A stretch of DNA of 64,000 nucleotides from JAUVPY01 sp034412795 (GTDB lineage Bacteria; Chloroflexota; Anaerolineae; 4572-78; NAK82). Within the stretch, counting starts at the first letter, position 1. Each line of letters starts with the position of its first letter. Under the pieces are notes generated by a model. The model saw only the letters and a list, made by a program, of their open reading frames with translations. It was not told the DNA's origin and ran no database searches. A program made the translations under genes and the position numbers. The stretch spans positions 1 to 64,000 of the forward strand of contig DAOUMD010000209.1 of assembly GCA_034412795.1 (NCBI GenBank). Reading direction: 5' to 3'. Of the stretch, positions 44,181 to 53,719 are shown piece after piece.

Positions 44181-44750
44181 CCAGAACCCGATAAAGAATA
44201 CGCCCAGAATACCCGCGCGTAAGGGGCATGATGTAAGAATACGTCCCCGCATTGGTGGCCTACGGCTATGTGGAATCCATTGCCATCACAGAGCGAAAGT
44301 GGTATACTGTAGTCAATTAGAAAACCCCTCGCCGCAAGCAAGGGGCATTCCGAACCAGGTGTGACTACACCTAACTCGGGCTTCCTCAATCCCCTACCAC
44401 GACGTCGCCACCTGGTTAGCGGTGGCGACTTCTGATTCTTCTTGAGTTTCGTCTTGAGACTGACACAAATCTCTTTGCGTCAGGGATGGCAGCAGTGTTT
44501 TGATTTCGAGGGAAAGGGTTTGGTGTGCCGGGCGCTTCGTATCCATCGGCCAGGTTAGATAAAATGGATTGTCGGGCACCCCATACATTTCGTTCTTGGT
44601 CAGAAATCGGGACGGGACCGCCTGAGCTTGGAGTCATGCGTGAGGTCTTGATCGAAGGTAAAAGACTGCGAGTTGTGAACAGGCGTAGACAGGCGGACGC
44701 GCTCCGTTAGTCACCATTGTGTGCAGACGTGCAAAGAATGGGAGGACGTT
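44181..44750. other. Gene-free interval with two hairpins
   Basis: CCCCTCGCCGCAAGCAAGGGG (about 44325-44345) could fold into a hairpin after the radical-SAM gene. GTCGCCACC (44404-44412) with GGTGGCGAC (44421-44429) is an exact 9-bp inverted repeat. No gene is supported. Confidence 0.45.
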
Positions 44751-45869
44751 ATGAACGAAGAGAGGATTCGAAGTGCACTCTCAAAGAATTGGGTTTTCTG
44801 GCTCTATGGCCGAAAGGGACTCCCCTGGTATCTCATCATTGCCATCATTTCGTTGCTACCGATGATTATTGCGGCCTGCTTGGCGGCTCTCTTGGGAGTG
44901 TTCCGGGTGTACTTCTTCAGTTTTCTTTCTTACAGTGGACCGCTGGTGATAGCTCTGTCACTTGTCGCCTATCACTGGTTTTACGTAAACTTTCCGCGTG
45001 AGCTTGATAGGTTGGTTCCCGCTCTCGATATAGACCAGGCCGAGGCGATGGCGGTCGTGAATAAATGGGCCAACCGAGTCGCCAATCGGATTGAAATCAT
45101 GATCCTTGCCGGTATTCCCATAGGATTTGTAGGGCTGGTTGACACGGTCTCCCTATGGACAACGCCGACAAAAATGTGGCTTGGGTCGTCTTGGGTGGCC
45201 TCTTCCCGACCGTTGTTCTTTGCGTTGGTCTACGCTTTCTACTATGTCTTGGCGATGGGGTTTCTGCTGGGGAGTGGTGTGGCGGGTATTATGGGTACCG
45301 GCTTGATCATTGGCGACATGCTTCGCAGACCCCTGAAGCTGGACTATTATCGCAGGTTGCAGGCCGTCACCGACTTGAGCATCGGCGTTGGATCATGGGC
45401 TTTTCTTGCCTTTGCGATTGTGCTGATTGCGTCCAGCTTCATAAAACCTCTCTCTGATCCCAAGGTGGTGTTTTCAAGCGTTCTCTTGTCTTTCATCGCG
45501 TCGGTTGCCCTACTGTTTGCATTCCTATCACCACTTTTCGCCGGACACAGCGCCATTGTCAAGGCGAAGAAAAAGAGAATTGCTTTGTACGAGCAACGAT
45601 TGTCTCAACTATCCGAACAGATTCAAACCGCAATATCAACCGGCACTACGGGTTTGGAAGATGAGACACCTGTCTACCTGGAAAACCTTGAGGTACTCTA
45701 CAAAGAAAGGACATTGCTAGTTCAACAGGTGAGTGAGATTGAATCCATATCAGATTGGCCAATTACCTTCGCCAACATCGTGCGATTCACATTGACGGCT
45801 CTGGTAACTCCCTTCGTGGGACAAATATCTGACCGTCTCGTTTCTATGGTTACGGAGTTTCTCCCTTAG
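44751..45869 (+). CDS. Polytopic membrane protein with coiled coil, family not recognised
   Basis: Protein of 372 residues from ATG 44751 (GGAGG at 44741-44745). About six hydrophobic segments, then a charged helical stretch (AKKKRIALYEQRLSQLSEQIQTAIS, near 275-300) and one final membrane segment. No enzyme motif was recognised. It is 27 bp upstream of the isoprenoid-synthase-like gene, so a shared transcript is possible. Confidence 0.6.
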   Translation: MNEERIRSALSKNWVFWLYGRKGLPWYLIIAIISLLPMIIAACLAALLGVFRVYFFSFLSYSGPLVIALSLVAYHWFYVNFPRELDRLVPALDIDQAEAMAVVNKWANRVANRIEIMILAGIPIGFVGLVDTVSLWTTPTKMWLGSSWVASSRPLFFALVYAFYYVLAMGFLLGSGVAGIMGTGLIIGDMLRRPLKLDYYRRLQAVTDLSIGVGSWAFLAFAIVLIASSFIKPLSDPKVVFSSVLLSFIASVALLFAFLSPLFAGHSAIVKAKKKRIALYEQRLSQLSEQIQTAISTGTTGLEDETPVYLENLEVLYKERTLLVQQVSEIESISDWPITFANIVRFTLTALVTPFVGQISDRLVSMVTEFLP

Positions 45870-45896
45870 CCTATATGAGGACATGCCAGGATCTCA

Positions 45897-46904
45897 ATGA
45901 TCGGCAAAGTGTTGCACACTGTCCTTCAGAGATGGATATTCAGAGTGCCATCCGAAAGCATGGGACGGATGCCTCTGATTGCCATAGCGGATATACCATT
46001 TATCTGCGTCTTGCCCCTTCAGTGGCCGGATCTGCTCAGGAACCTGGCAGCTTTTCAAAAGAACCTTGGATCGGAAGATGAGGTTAGTTTGTCTGCCCTC
46101 TATCCGAGGATAGTCATGTGGACATATGCGTTCTGTCTGTTCTCTTGGGGGGAGTACTGTGGTCAGCTACAGGCCATTCTGCGGAATCCAAAGAAGTCTC
46201 TTGTGGCCGAGGCTTTTCTGAGACATATTTGCCAGATAGACAGTTACATCGATGCCTTTGATAGCAGAAACGTCTGGCTCAACGAGCCAGGCTATATCAA
46301 ACAATTGCCAGAGGTACGTCTCACCTCGCAGGGACTCTGTCGCCTTCTCAAGGCACCTGGAATAACAGTTCGAATTCGAAAATCTGTTGTCCAACTGATA
46401 AACGAATTTCGCTGGAATGCTCTGAGAGCCATGCAAGATTGGGCTGGCGCCCCCGACACGCTCGACAACACACTGAGGGTGAAGTGTCAGACTGCAGGAA
46501 TGCTTTGGTATTATTGGAGTTCCATTCTGGGTCAGGTATACGATATTGCGCCGTCGTTAGCCAGCAGCGTGAGCGCTACTTTCTTCAATTATGGGATGCT
46601 AGTCCAGATTGTTGATGATCTGGCTGATACCCCTGTAGACTACCGGGTGAAAACGCACAATCTGTTCATCGCAATCGTCAGGGAGACCCCAGTCGAATGG
46701 GACGCTCTGCAAAGACATCTGGCAGCACACTGTCACCAGTATCTTGGGTGGCCATGGGTCAAGAGCCACCTTCCTATATCATACAGAACCGTCCGAGCCT
46801 ACTACAACCAGTACGCCCATCAACTACTCCATGACAGGTGCGCCCCTGATGTGGCAGAAAGATTGTACTGGGCAGTGGAAAAAGTGCGGAGGATGTCAAC
46901 CTGA
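45897..46904 (+). CDS. Isoprenoid-synthase-like (class I terpenoid fold) protein
   Basis: Protein of 335 residues, mostly helical. Two Asp-rich segments are candidates for the Mg-binding motifs of class I isoprenoid synthases: DSYIDAFDSRN (about 112-122) and QIVDDLADTPVDY (about 236-248), the latter matching DDxxD. Spacing between them fits the fold. It is not a clear member of farnesyl/geranylgeranyl synthases, so the product is unknown; it could also be a non-catalytic relative. Confidence 0.5.
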   Translation: MIGKVLHTVLQRWIFRVPSESMGRMPLIAIADIPFICVLPLQWPDLLRNLAAFQKNLGSEDEVSLSALYPRIVMWTYAFCLFSWGEYCGQLQAILRNPKKSLVAEAFLRHICQIDSYIDAFDSRNVWLNEPGYIKQLPEVRLTSQGLCRLLKAPGITVRIRKSVVQLINEFRWNALRAMQDWAGAPDTLDNTLRVKCQTAGMLWYYWSSILGQVYDIAPSLASSVSATFFNYGMLVQIVDDLADTPVDYRVKTHNLFIAIVRETPVEWDALQRHLAAHCHQYLGWPWVKSHLPISYRTVRAYYNQYAHQLLHDRCAPDVAERLYWAVEKVRRMST

Positions 46905-46973
46905 TGACACCTATTTCCTGAGCAGAGTTGTCTCACCTATTTGGGCACAGAGGGAAGTCCCGTGAGTGGCATA

Positions 46974-47270
46974 CTACGCCATACACCAGTTTCGTGCCTT
47001 GTTCAGTGACATGAGGGGAAATCTCTCAAGGACGAAATACATAGGAATTCCCAAAGCAACCATGAGGATATTCAGAAGTCCCAGGTTTCTGAGTCCCATA
47101 AACCAATTGGTTTGTAATTGTGTAAACCAATCGACTGCCGTTTCAACAGGTGCGTTCCCTCCGGGCAGGAAATTGATGGCACCCTCGCTAAATGCCACTG
47201 CAACAGTAAGTAAAGCAGCTATTCCGCCGATTCTATAAACTCTCTTTCTGTTGGATTCAGACATTTCCAT
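46974..47270 (-). pseudogene. Truncated polytopic membrane protein (DUF4386-like N-terminus)
   Basis: A 98-residue frame with two hydrophobic segments (VYRIGGIAALLTVAVAF and LLNILMVALGIPMYFV) resembles the beginning of DUF4386-type membrane proteins, which are normally over 200 residues. The frame stops abruptly after LERFPLMSLNKARNW, and no continuation was seen downstream. It may be a fragment. The start could be 47270 or 47264. Confidence 0.5.
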
Positions 47271-47294
47271 ATTCCTTTGAGCACCACTGTTCTG

Positions 47295-48290
47295 TCAAGT
47301 TTGTGGTGTGGTTATTCCATCTCCAAAGTATCTGGTTAGAGCAAAAATGCTCAAGATAGCGCAGGGCAGGACGACGGCTACTATGCCTAATAACGCAAAT
47401 AACCAGTTGAAGTTGTCAACTTGTAGTGAGTTTGCCTGAGTGTTGGCAATGAAAGTGTTAATTTGCTTTGCCATCTCCTGTGCTTGTGGGAAAGAAAAAC
47501 ATTCTATAGCGCTGACGTCGTTTTCCTCTGTTCTCAGTTTAACGTGATAGCTGTAACTACTGAATTTGTCCGAGCGTGGATTGGACGAACGGCGACGGTC
47601 AGCCTCTGCTTTCTCAATGTCACGAATTGCGCGTGTCTTGCCCAGCGGTATCAGTCCTGCCCAACTTTCCTCCTGGCGACAATCGACCTGAGTGGGTTCG
47701 AGGCGTGTGCAGGTCAGGGTTGTGACTTTCCCGAATATGTACAGGCAAAAGACCCCGAAAAGGATGCAGGTAATCCCTATAACTAGGCCCCACTCGATCC
47801 TGTGAGCTAGGTCGCGCCAGAAACCCGCGAAGAGGAGATAGAGGCCGGGATAGATACCCACAAACCCGCCAATAAAGAATATCCCCAATACCAATCGTTC
47901 CCAGTCGACGTAATTGACCTCCAGTAAGTCTTCTTGAGGGTTCTGGAGAAAGGCGTTGATGCGATCGGCCGTCTCCTTCTCGTTGACAGTCATGTCACCG
48001 TTCAGGGTGATAGTCCCTTCCACCGTCTCCAGCTCCAGTACGAAGGTGCGCCCCAGACCCTCATAGTCTGTGGTTGCGGCCCGCAGTACGCCGTGAACCG
48101 TTTTCTTTTCGCCCCACGGGATGCCTAGCGGGGCTGACTGAGTCGTGCAATCGACCCATGATTGTTCGACCTGCTCACACGTGATGATGGTGGACTTCCC
48201 ACCCACCGCGATTGTGATGTAGAGGCCGATTAGGACGAGAATCAAACCGAGGATTCTTTTTTTGATGTTCATACTCGATGTTTCATCCAC
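47295..48290 (-). CDS. Membrane protein with two tandem copies of one module
   Basis: Protein of 331 residues. Each half has a membrane helix, then TCEQVEQSWVDC..PLG or TCTRLEPTQVDC..PLG, then a beta-rich extracytoplasmic region and a further membrane segment. The two halves are clearly homologous (internal duplication). No known function was recognised. The start could also be 48272 (MNIKKR). Confidence 0.65.
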   Translation of the reverse strand: MDETSSMNIKKRILGLILVLIGLYITIAVGGKSTIITCEQVEQSWVDCTTQSAPLGIPWGEKKTVHGVLRAATTDYEGLGRTFVLELETVEGTITLNGDMTVNEKETADRINAFLQNPQEDLLEVNYVDWERLVLGIFFIGGFVGIYPGLYLLFAGFWRDLAHRIEWGLVIGITCILFGVFCLYIFGKVTTLTCTRLEPTQVDCRQEESWAGLIPLGKTRAIRDIEKAEADRRRSSNPRSDKFSSYSYHVKLRTEENDVSAIECFSFPQAQEMAKQINTFIANTQANSLQVDNFNWLFALLGIVAVVLPCAILSIFALTRYFGDGITTPQT

Positions 48291-48336
48291 TTGGAATCCA
48301 CGTCTAACCGCGACGCACTATCCAGCTTCATCAGAA

Positions 48337-48855
48337 CTACCAGATCCATCGACGTATGGAACGCTTGTAGTCGAGATAGTCGTCACCAAATAGCGCTTCG
48401 AGCTGGCGCTCCTCGTGAGGGATCACACGAAAAGCAAATATGGACCAGAGGAGAACGAGCGCGACAAAAACGGCAGGACTTCCGTAGAAGACCGTCCATC
48501 CGAACCATACGAATAGGCCCGACACGTACATTGGGTTCCGAGAGAACCGATAAGGCCCGGCTATTACAAGATGTGGTGGAGAAAAGCCGACGCGCACCGA
48601 AGCCCGGTAGCTCCTGAAATGGAACGCGAGGCACCAAGTGTACAACGCAAGACCAGTGGCGACTGCAATGAGCCCGGTGAGATTCCACCACGCGGGGGCT
48701 AGTTGAGACCAACCGAAGCGAGGCCCAAGCTTGGCAATAGCCCATGGCAGAATGATCTGGATTACCAGAACGATGACGGCCCAAACGAAGGGAATCGCCC
48801 ATCGCGGAAGGATCAACTCGCGGCGACTTTTGCGTTTTGGAAGTTCAGGTTTCAT
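48337..48855 (-). CDS. Isoprenylcysteine carboxyl methyltransferase-family (ICMT/PEMT-like) protein
   Basis: Membrane methyltransferase of 172 residues with four hydrophobic segments and the family motif GPYRFSRNPMYVSGLFVWFG followed by EERQLEALFGDDYLDYKRSI at the C-terminus. The family methylates isoprenylcysteine, phospholipid headgroups or other lipids. Exact substrate unknown. Located next to an attC-like site. Confidence 0.85.
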   Translation of the reverse strand: MKPELPKRKSRRELILPRWAIPFVWAVIVLVIQIILPWAIAKLGPRFGWSQLAPAWWNLTGLIAVATGLALYTWCLAFHFRSYRASVRVGFSPPHLVIAGPYRFSRNPMYVSGLFVWFGWTVFYGSPAVFVALVLLWSIFAFRVIPHEERQLEALFGDDYLDYKRSIRRWIW

Positions 48856-48904
48856 TATCTAGACCTCATTCGATGGCAGCGCTAGAATAGACTGACGGCG
48901 GCAC

Positions 48905-48953
48905 AACGGCGCGGCGGATGAGGCACCAGGCCGACGGCTCATCTGCTTGTTAG
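48905..48953. repeat. attC-like palindromic element 1
   Basis: AACGGCGCGGCGGATGAGGC with its partner GGCTCATCTGCTTGTT forms a long imperfect hairpin; an AAC at one end and a GTT at the other recall the core sites of integron attC elements. A near-identical copy lies at 49774-49820, so the 253-residue gene between is flanked by them. No integrase is in the window. Confidence 0.4.
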
Positions 48954-48998
48954 CCGGAGGCTAGCATCGGATGTCAAGCCGCTGCGCTAACACCAAGC

Positions 48999-49760
48999 TC
49001 AGCGGAGTGGCAACTGAAAGCATTCCCATGGGAATGACCTAGTGTGCAATTCAAAATACCCGTCACGCAAGAGCAGACCAAAATGCAGAAGCAACAATGT
49101 CAATACATCACCGTTCACAATGAAACGCTTGCCATCGCTGTCAATAGCTAACGCACCAGCGATATCCGTGTAGAAGCTCGTTGTTTCCTTCCCGCCTTCG
49201 TCAGTCGCTATGACTGCGCGATAAAAACTCGATGTTCCTCGCTGTCCATCCCAAAGCCAGCCAAATGCACATTCAATATCACCGCCCCACGTGTGGCAGG
49301 TATAGTAAGCGACTATTGATTTGGTGGTTTCTGCAACCTCTTGAAACCGCGAGAGAATTGCAGGTGGCGGCGCTACATCTCGCCACCAATCAGGTGCATT
49401 CTCGAAAACTACCGCAAAGTCAAGTAGTGGATCATTGGAAGCCACTGCTTCTTCGTTCAAAGCGTCCCAGAATACAGCGTCTTCTCCAAACCATTCAGTC
49501 GCATCATCGCCAGACGCACATAGCTCCCGAACAACCAATAATCCTTTTAGGGGTAGCTGGGGCTCTCGCCGAATCGTGCGAAGTATATTGACTGGTCCTT
49601 CAGGTTTCAGAAGAATGCCATCCGAAACCTGCTCTTCGGTCCGCATATTGAGGAGATGTGGAATGTAGTAGATGGCATTACTGAAGCCGAGAAGGTCTCG
49701 CAATGCCTCAATCACGCCGCTGTTCGGTTCTGCAAAGAGTTGTTGAGCATACCAGGTCAT
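48999..49760 (-). CDS. Hypothetical protein flanked by attC-like elements
   Basis: Soluble protein of 253 residues with several Trp-rich stretches (WWRDVAPPP, TWGGDIECAFGWLWDG) and no membrane helix. I do not recognise a family. No clear ribosome site precedes the start at 49760, as is common for cassette genes. Its position between two near-identical palindromes suggests a mobile cassette. Confidence 0.6.
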   Translation of the reverse strand: MTWYAQQLFAEPNSGVIEALRDLLGFSNAIYYIPHLLNMRTEEQVSDGILLKPEGPVNILRTIRREPQLPLKGLLVVRELCASGDDATEWFGEDAVFWDALNEEAVASNDPLLDFAVVFENAPDWWRDVAPPPAILSRFQEVAETTKSIVAYYTCHTWGGDIECAFGWLWDGQRGTSSFYRAVIATDEGGKETTSFYTDIAGALAIDSDGKRFIVNGDVLTLLLLHFGLLLRDGYFELHTRSFPWECFQLPLR

Positions 49761-49773
49761 AGCATATTCAGCT

Positions 49774-49820
49774 GCCTAACGGCGCGGCGGATGAGGCGCC
49801 AGGCCGACGGCTCCATCCGC
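49774..49820. repeat. attC-like palindromic element 2
   Basis: GCCTAAC (49774-49780) matches the RYYYAAC end of integron attC. GCGGATGAG (49786-49794) and CTCCATCCGC (49811-49820) form an imperfect stem with one extra base. It is nearly identical over 36 bp to element 1 and runs directly into repeat A (49819). Confidence 0.4.
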
Positions 49821-49969
49821 TGGGTGCGACCCGTTCGCCCGAAACCGGCAAAGCCGGGGGATGGGCGGTAAGGTCAAATACCCTTAACAACTGGGTGTCC
49901 ATATAGGTGAGATGATAGCACGTTTTGGACAAACATCAACCCCTATCCTCTTGGTGCAGGAGTGACAGC
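49819..49969. repeat. Dispersed repeat A, complete copy 2
   Basis: Contiguous left and right halves (GGTGCGACCCGTTCGCCCGA to GGAGTGACAGC) as in copy 3 at 51121-51275. It fills most of the 330-bp gap between two orphan genes; nothing else is recognised there. Confidence 0.7.
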
Positions 49970-50090
49970 CAGCGGTGCCAATGACAGTGGCCCGCATCCT
50001 GAAGAGCCGCATAACGCAAAAGTGTTACGTGCAGCTCGGAATGGTCGCTGGGGCGAGCGCCCGCCCCAGCGACCATAACTTAGACCCTGT

Positions 50091-50930
50091 CTACCAATGT
50101 CTAGCCCAGTCCGGACTTTCTATTTGCTCTAGTTTTTGACTGTTGAAATCAGCCAGTTCTTCAATTTCTAGTTCGTCATTTGCATTCAACTGCCCGATCT
50201 TTAGCTTTCCGTCATTGAGCAATGCCAATCTCCCATTGTGATCCCAATCTGCAAATCCGACATTCTCAAGCGGGATATTCGTCCCTGTTTCCAGATTAAC
50301 TATTTCAAACTCCTCTCGATATTCAAATCCTGAGATCGACCTTTTCAATACCAATATCACAGCTTTCTGGGGATGATGACGTTCTCTTACTTCGGGTTGA
50401 TCCGTAATATAACCACCACGACGAGGATAGTGATATCGAAATTCCCATTCCTTCACGACCTTCCATCCGTCTCTGGTCAACCTCATCGAGTAAACCGGTT
50501 CATCTTCACCATAGGCATCTGGATTGGGGATTACGGTCAAGTCTTTTGGCTGATGGTTGGGATGTGGTTGAGCGCGTTCAGGTTTATGATTAAGAAAAAC
50601 CTTGTCATTGCTTTCAAAGAGCCCCCCGCCGTGCCAACAGTTGCCTTTTGGCCATAAAGCTAAAGCCGTCAGCCAAGGGAGTTTACTGATTGCCGTCCAC
50701 GCATGGGTGTATTCTTTATCTTTTAATGTTCTCTGGTTAATCTTACTGACAAAGTAGAGCAGTTTTGTCCCATCGGGCGAAAGATCACAACGGCGCTCGT
50801 ATATTCGGCCTCTGAACCAGTGCCCCAATTCAAACGTATCATCGGCGGTATTCCACTTAATGACACGGGTCCATTGACTAGGTCCACGTCGAAAGATGAC
50901 GGCTACATTTGCTTTACGGGCCACTATCAT
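50091..50930 (-). CDS. Conserved hypothetical protein (beta-rich, MIVARKA-type)
   Basis: Protein of 279 residues. The beginning MIVARKANVAVIFRRGPSQW and the conserved block YERRCDLSPDGTKLLYFVSK..ALALWPKGNCWHGGGLFE resemble an uncharacterised family seen in many environmental bacteria (recognised from memory, not searched). A short-strand rich C-terminus suggests a beta-propeller-like fold. No ribosome site is evident at the start. Confidence 0.6.
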   Translation of the reverse strand: MIVARKANVAVIFRRGPSQWTRVIKWNTADDTFELGHWFRGRIYERRCDLSPDGTKLLYFVSKINQRTLKDKEYTHAWTAISKLPWLTALALWPKGNCWHGGGLFESNDKVFLNHKPERAQPHPNHQPKDLTVIPNPDAYGEDEPVYSMRLTRDGWKVVKEWEFRYHYPRRGGYITDQPEVRERHHPQKAVILVLKRSISGFEYREEFEIVNLETGTNIPLENVGFADWDHNGRLALLNDGKLKIGQLNANDELEIEELADFNSQKLEQIESPDWARHW

Positions 50931-51120
50931 AAATAAACGACAAAAGGTGGTAGCTCCGTCTGTCGCATACGATCTCGAGAGTTTCCTTTCGTTTATCTTA
51001 CTGTGGGGCCTAATGTCTCCGCTTCACCCGCTGCCGGGCCAGCAAGACCTACCCCAATCACAAGCATTTTGACTGGCAAAGTGTGACTGATAAACCGGAA
51101 GGTAGGCAGTCGGGTGCAAC

Positions 51121-51275
51121 CGCTGGGTGCGACCCGTTCGCCCGAAACCGGACGTAGTCCGGGGGATGGTCGGCAAAGGTCGAATGATCTTTGACAACTG
51201 TGTGTTCATATAGGTGAGAGATAGCACGTTTTGTGCAAACATCAACCCCTATCCTCTTGGTGCAGAAGTGACAGC
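51121..51275. repeat. Dispersed repeat A, complete copy 3
   Basis: Matches copy 2 almost throughout, including GACCCGTTCGCCCGAAACCG, GGCAAAGGTC and CATCAACCCCTATCCTCTTG. The copies are dispersed over about 13 kb of the accessory region. Confidence 0.75.
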
Positions 51276-51347
51276 ACCTTCCCCCGGTGTGCGATTGGGC
51301 ATCAATTCCTTCGGCTTTGCCGCCTATTTGCCATCCGGGTAAGAACA

Positions 51348-51414
51348 ACGGATTGGCAGGATGTAACGGATTCACTACTTGCTGGCAAAAATCCGTTACA
51401 TCCTGCCAATCCGT
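51348..51414. repeat. 25-bp perfect inverted repeat
   Basis: Arms 51348-51372 and 51390-51414 are exact reverse complements (ends ACGGATTGGCAGG...CCTGCCAATCCGT) with a 17-nt loop. Strong cruciform/hairpin potential in gene-free DNA next to a decayed gene. Confidence 0.75.
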
Positions 51415-51583
51415 GTTCTAACATTACCTTTGACCGCACCTTTGTAACCGCACAACTGGAATTGAGGTAAGCCGATTGGTGGGGAAAGCACCGCCCAAAA
51501 TAGCCTGAAAACCAGCCTCGTTTCCCTAAAAGGCGGCGTTTTCACCCCCGAAGTGGGGCGTCGTCCCTATCGCATTTCTATTT

Positions 51584-52095
51584 GTGCGATTGTCGGGGTA
51601 CCAGTCAAACCTGATGCTAATGGACATCAGCATGCCAGACTTGAACGGCATTGAAGCCATCCAACAGGCGGTAGCCGTTAAACCCGACACCGGCATCATT
51701 ATGCTGACCATGTTTGAGGATGACGCCTCGCTCTTTGCGGCCATATGTGACGGAGCACAGGGGCTATATTATATTGAAAGGGGCTGATAAAGCCGAGGTG
51801 TTATAAACGATTCGATCCGTGGCTGACGGCGAGGCGCTGTTTGGCCCGGCCCATTGCTGGGCAGCTGACTGCATCTTTTCAAAATGTGGTGGGAACGACT
51901 AACTAAGCCAGTGCCATATCCCCTTTCCCGAATTAACCGACCGCGAGCGCGAGATAGTTGAACGAATTGCCCAAGGGGAAAATAATCAGAAAATTGCCAA
52001 CAACTCCACATCAGCGCCAAAACAGTCAGCAACCACATTTCCACAACCTATGTCACAGAACAAGTCTTCGTTTTCAACAAAAGCAACTCCGATGA
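51584..52095 (+). pseudogene. Decayed NarL/LuxR-type response regulator
   Basis: Pieces of a two-component regulator survive in different frames. The receiver region has LMLMDISMPDLNGIEAI and GIIMLTMFEDDASLFAAICDGAQG; after 51787 the frame breaks. A LuxR helix-turn-helix then appears as ELTDREREIVERIAQGENNQKIAN, and past another frameshift ISAKTVSNHISTTYV continues it in a neighbouring frame. No intact gene exists. The gap 50931-52099 holds otherwise only repeats. Confidence 0.75.
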
Positions 52096-52099
52096 TTAA

Positions 52100-53719
52100 T
52101 CACTCAGGATCAACTACGTTTCCGATAAGTAAAAGAAGATCATTAATATGTTTTATTGCATCCGGAATTCCGTGCTTCTTTGCAATATTGAGCCCTTGAT
52201 TAAGATAATTCAATGCAGAGTCCATGTCATTAACAAATTTGAAATAGAATTCGCCTAACCCAGCATAGCTCCATACAAATTTTGGGTCTATCTGAATTGA
52301 TTCCTCCCATAAAGCCACAATTTCATCTTGGTTCCCAGAAATCTCTGATAACAGCTTGGCAAGATTATGTCGAAACATTGACCGTGATCGTGGTTTCAGT
52401 TCTGACCCAAATTCTATGGCATATCGATAGTCTCTTTGAGCCTCAGAATATGTATCCTTGCCCATTGATTTATAAATGTTAGCACGTGTATTGTAAGCGA
52501 CAGATGACTCAGGATTGCGGTTGATCACCTCGTTGATGCTCACTAATGCATCAGGATATTTCTGCAAGTCTAGCAGAACATTTACCTTGTGTATCTCTAA
52601 CTCTAGGCTATTTGGGAATATACTTAAACATCCGTTGATAAAATCCAACGCAGAATCTGATTCATTAGATCGCTTCAGTTCTGTTATCGTTTGATAGATT
52701 GTACGTGATACCTTTATATAACCATCGGTATTACCAGTTTCCTGATTCAGTCGGAGACTGAAGGCAAATTGCTCGCCTGATCTGAACAAATCGATTGCCT
52801 TAAGAAGATTACCTAGCGAATGCATTACCATTGATTGACCAGATAAATCACCTAGCTGTTCGCGCATTTCCAAACTGCGTCGCAGGAGGCGTTCTGCCTC
52901 TTCCGGTTCTTGCTTCCCAATCAAGTTTCCAAGCGAATGCATTACCATTGATTGATGATGTAGATTACCTAATCGTTCCCCAATCTCCAAACTGCGCCGC
53001 AGGAGGCGTTCTGCCTCTTTTAAGTGATATTGCCGTATCCGAATCAGGCCTACAATGTGCAATGCGATTGCAACCTCAATTCGAATTTCGTTGCTTTTGC
53101 AAACACGTCTTAATAATTGATCGGCATCATTTATTCGATTCTCGCGATATGCTGTCATTCCTCTGAGAAAATAGGGTTCTATAGCACTAGCTGAAATTAT
53201 ACCGAATCTTTGCTGTTCGCCTGCAAGTTCCCCAAGTAACCACTGTTCTCCTGTATTATGACCAGTATAAGCGTCCGCATAATGAATTAGTGCCTCTTTG
53301 GAATCAAGAACTGCTGTATGGTAAGCTATTCCAGCTTTGGAAGTTAAATATGTTGGCACTGTGGTTCCGGCATTACTAGGGTGTGCATTATTTGCAATCC
53401 CTAAAAGCACTGAATTGCATTCTTTTAGCTTATGTGGATCTTTGTAGAGCAATTGCAGCAGAAACTCTCGTTCACTGTCCCGAATGTGCCACTCGCTATT
53501 TCGTTCTATCACAAAATCAACGGAATGCAAAACATCGAAGAGTAAATCTATGTCTAGTGAGAGATCGACAGTTTGTTCGATAAGTTGGGTCGCTACCTCA
53601 TCGGACAACACTTTGGCCGAGCTAAGCACAATAAGTGGTTCTCTTATCGTTTCAGGGAGTCTATCAAATATGTCAGCAAGTGAATTCGTTGGCGGCATTT
53701 TTGGGGATTCCAAATTCAT
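52100..53719 (-). CDS. Winged-helix plus TPR protein (split-STAND partner)
   Basis: Protein of 539 residues. Residues 10-85 look like the winged-helix linker of STAND proteins (REPLIVLSSAKVLSDEVATQLIEQ, FDVLHSVDFVIERNSEWHIRDSEREFLLQLL). Residues 190-530 are TPR repeats, with tandem blocks like AERLLRRSLE and MVMHSLGNL. The start ATG overlaps the stop of the upstream gene (ATGA). In usual STAND proteins NTPase, winged helix and TPR are on one chain; here they are split over two genes. AT-rich relative to core genes. Confidence 0.75.
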   Translation of the reverse strand: MNLESPKMPPTNSLADIFDRLPETIREPLIVLSSAKVLSDEVATQLIEQTVDLSLDIDLLFDVLHSVDFVIERNSEWHIRDSEREFLLQLLYKDPHKLKECNSVLLGIANNAHPSNAGTTVPTYLTSKAGIAYHTAVLDSKEALIHYADAYTGHNTGEQWLLGELAGEQQRFGIISASAIEPYFLRGMTAYRENRINDADQLLRRVCKSNEIRIEVAIALHIVGLIRIRQYHLKEAERLLRRSLEIGERLGNLHHQSMVMHSLGNLIGKQEPEEAERLLRRSLEMREQLGDLSGQSMVMHSLGNLLKAIDLFRSGEQFAFSLRLNQETGNTDGYIKVSRTIYQTITELKRSNESDSALDFINGCLSIFPNSLELEIHKVNVLLDLQKYPDALVSINEVINRNPESSVAYNTRANIYKSMGKDTYSEAQRDYRYAIEFGSELKPRSRSMFRHNLAKLLSEISGNQDEIVALWEESIQIDPKFVWSYAGLGEFYFKFVNDMDSALNYLNQGLNIAKKHGIPDAIKHINDLLLLIGNVVDPE

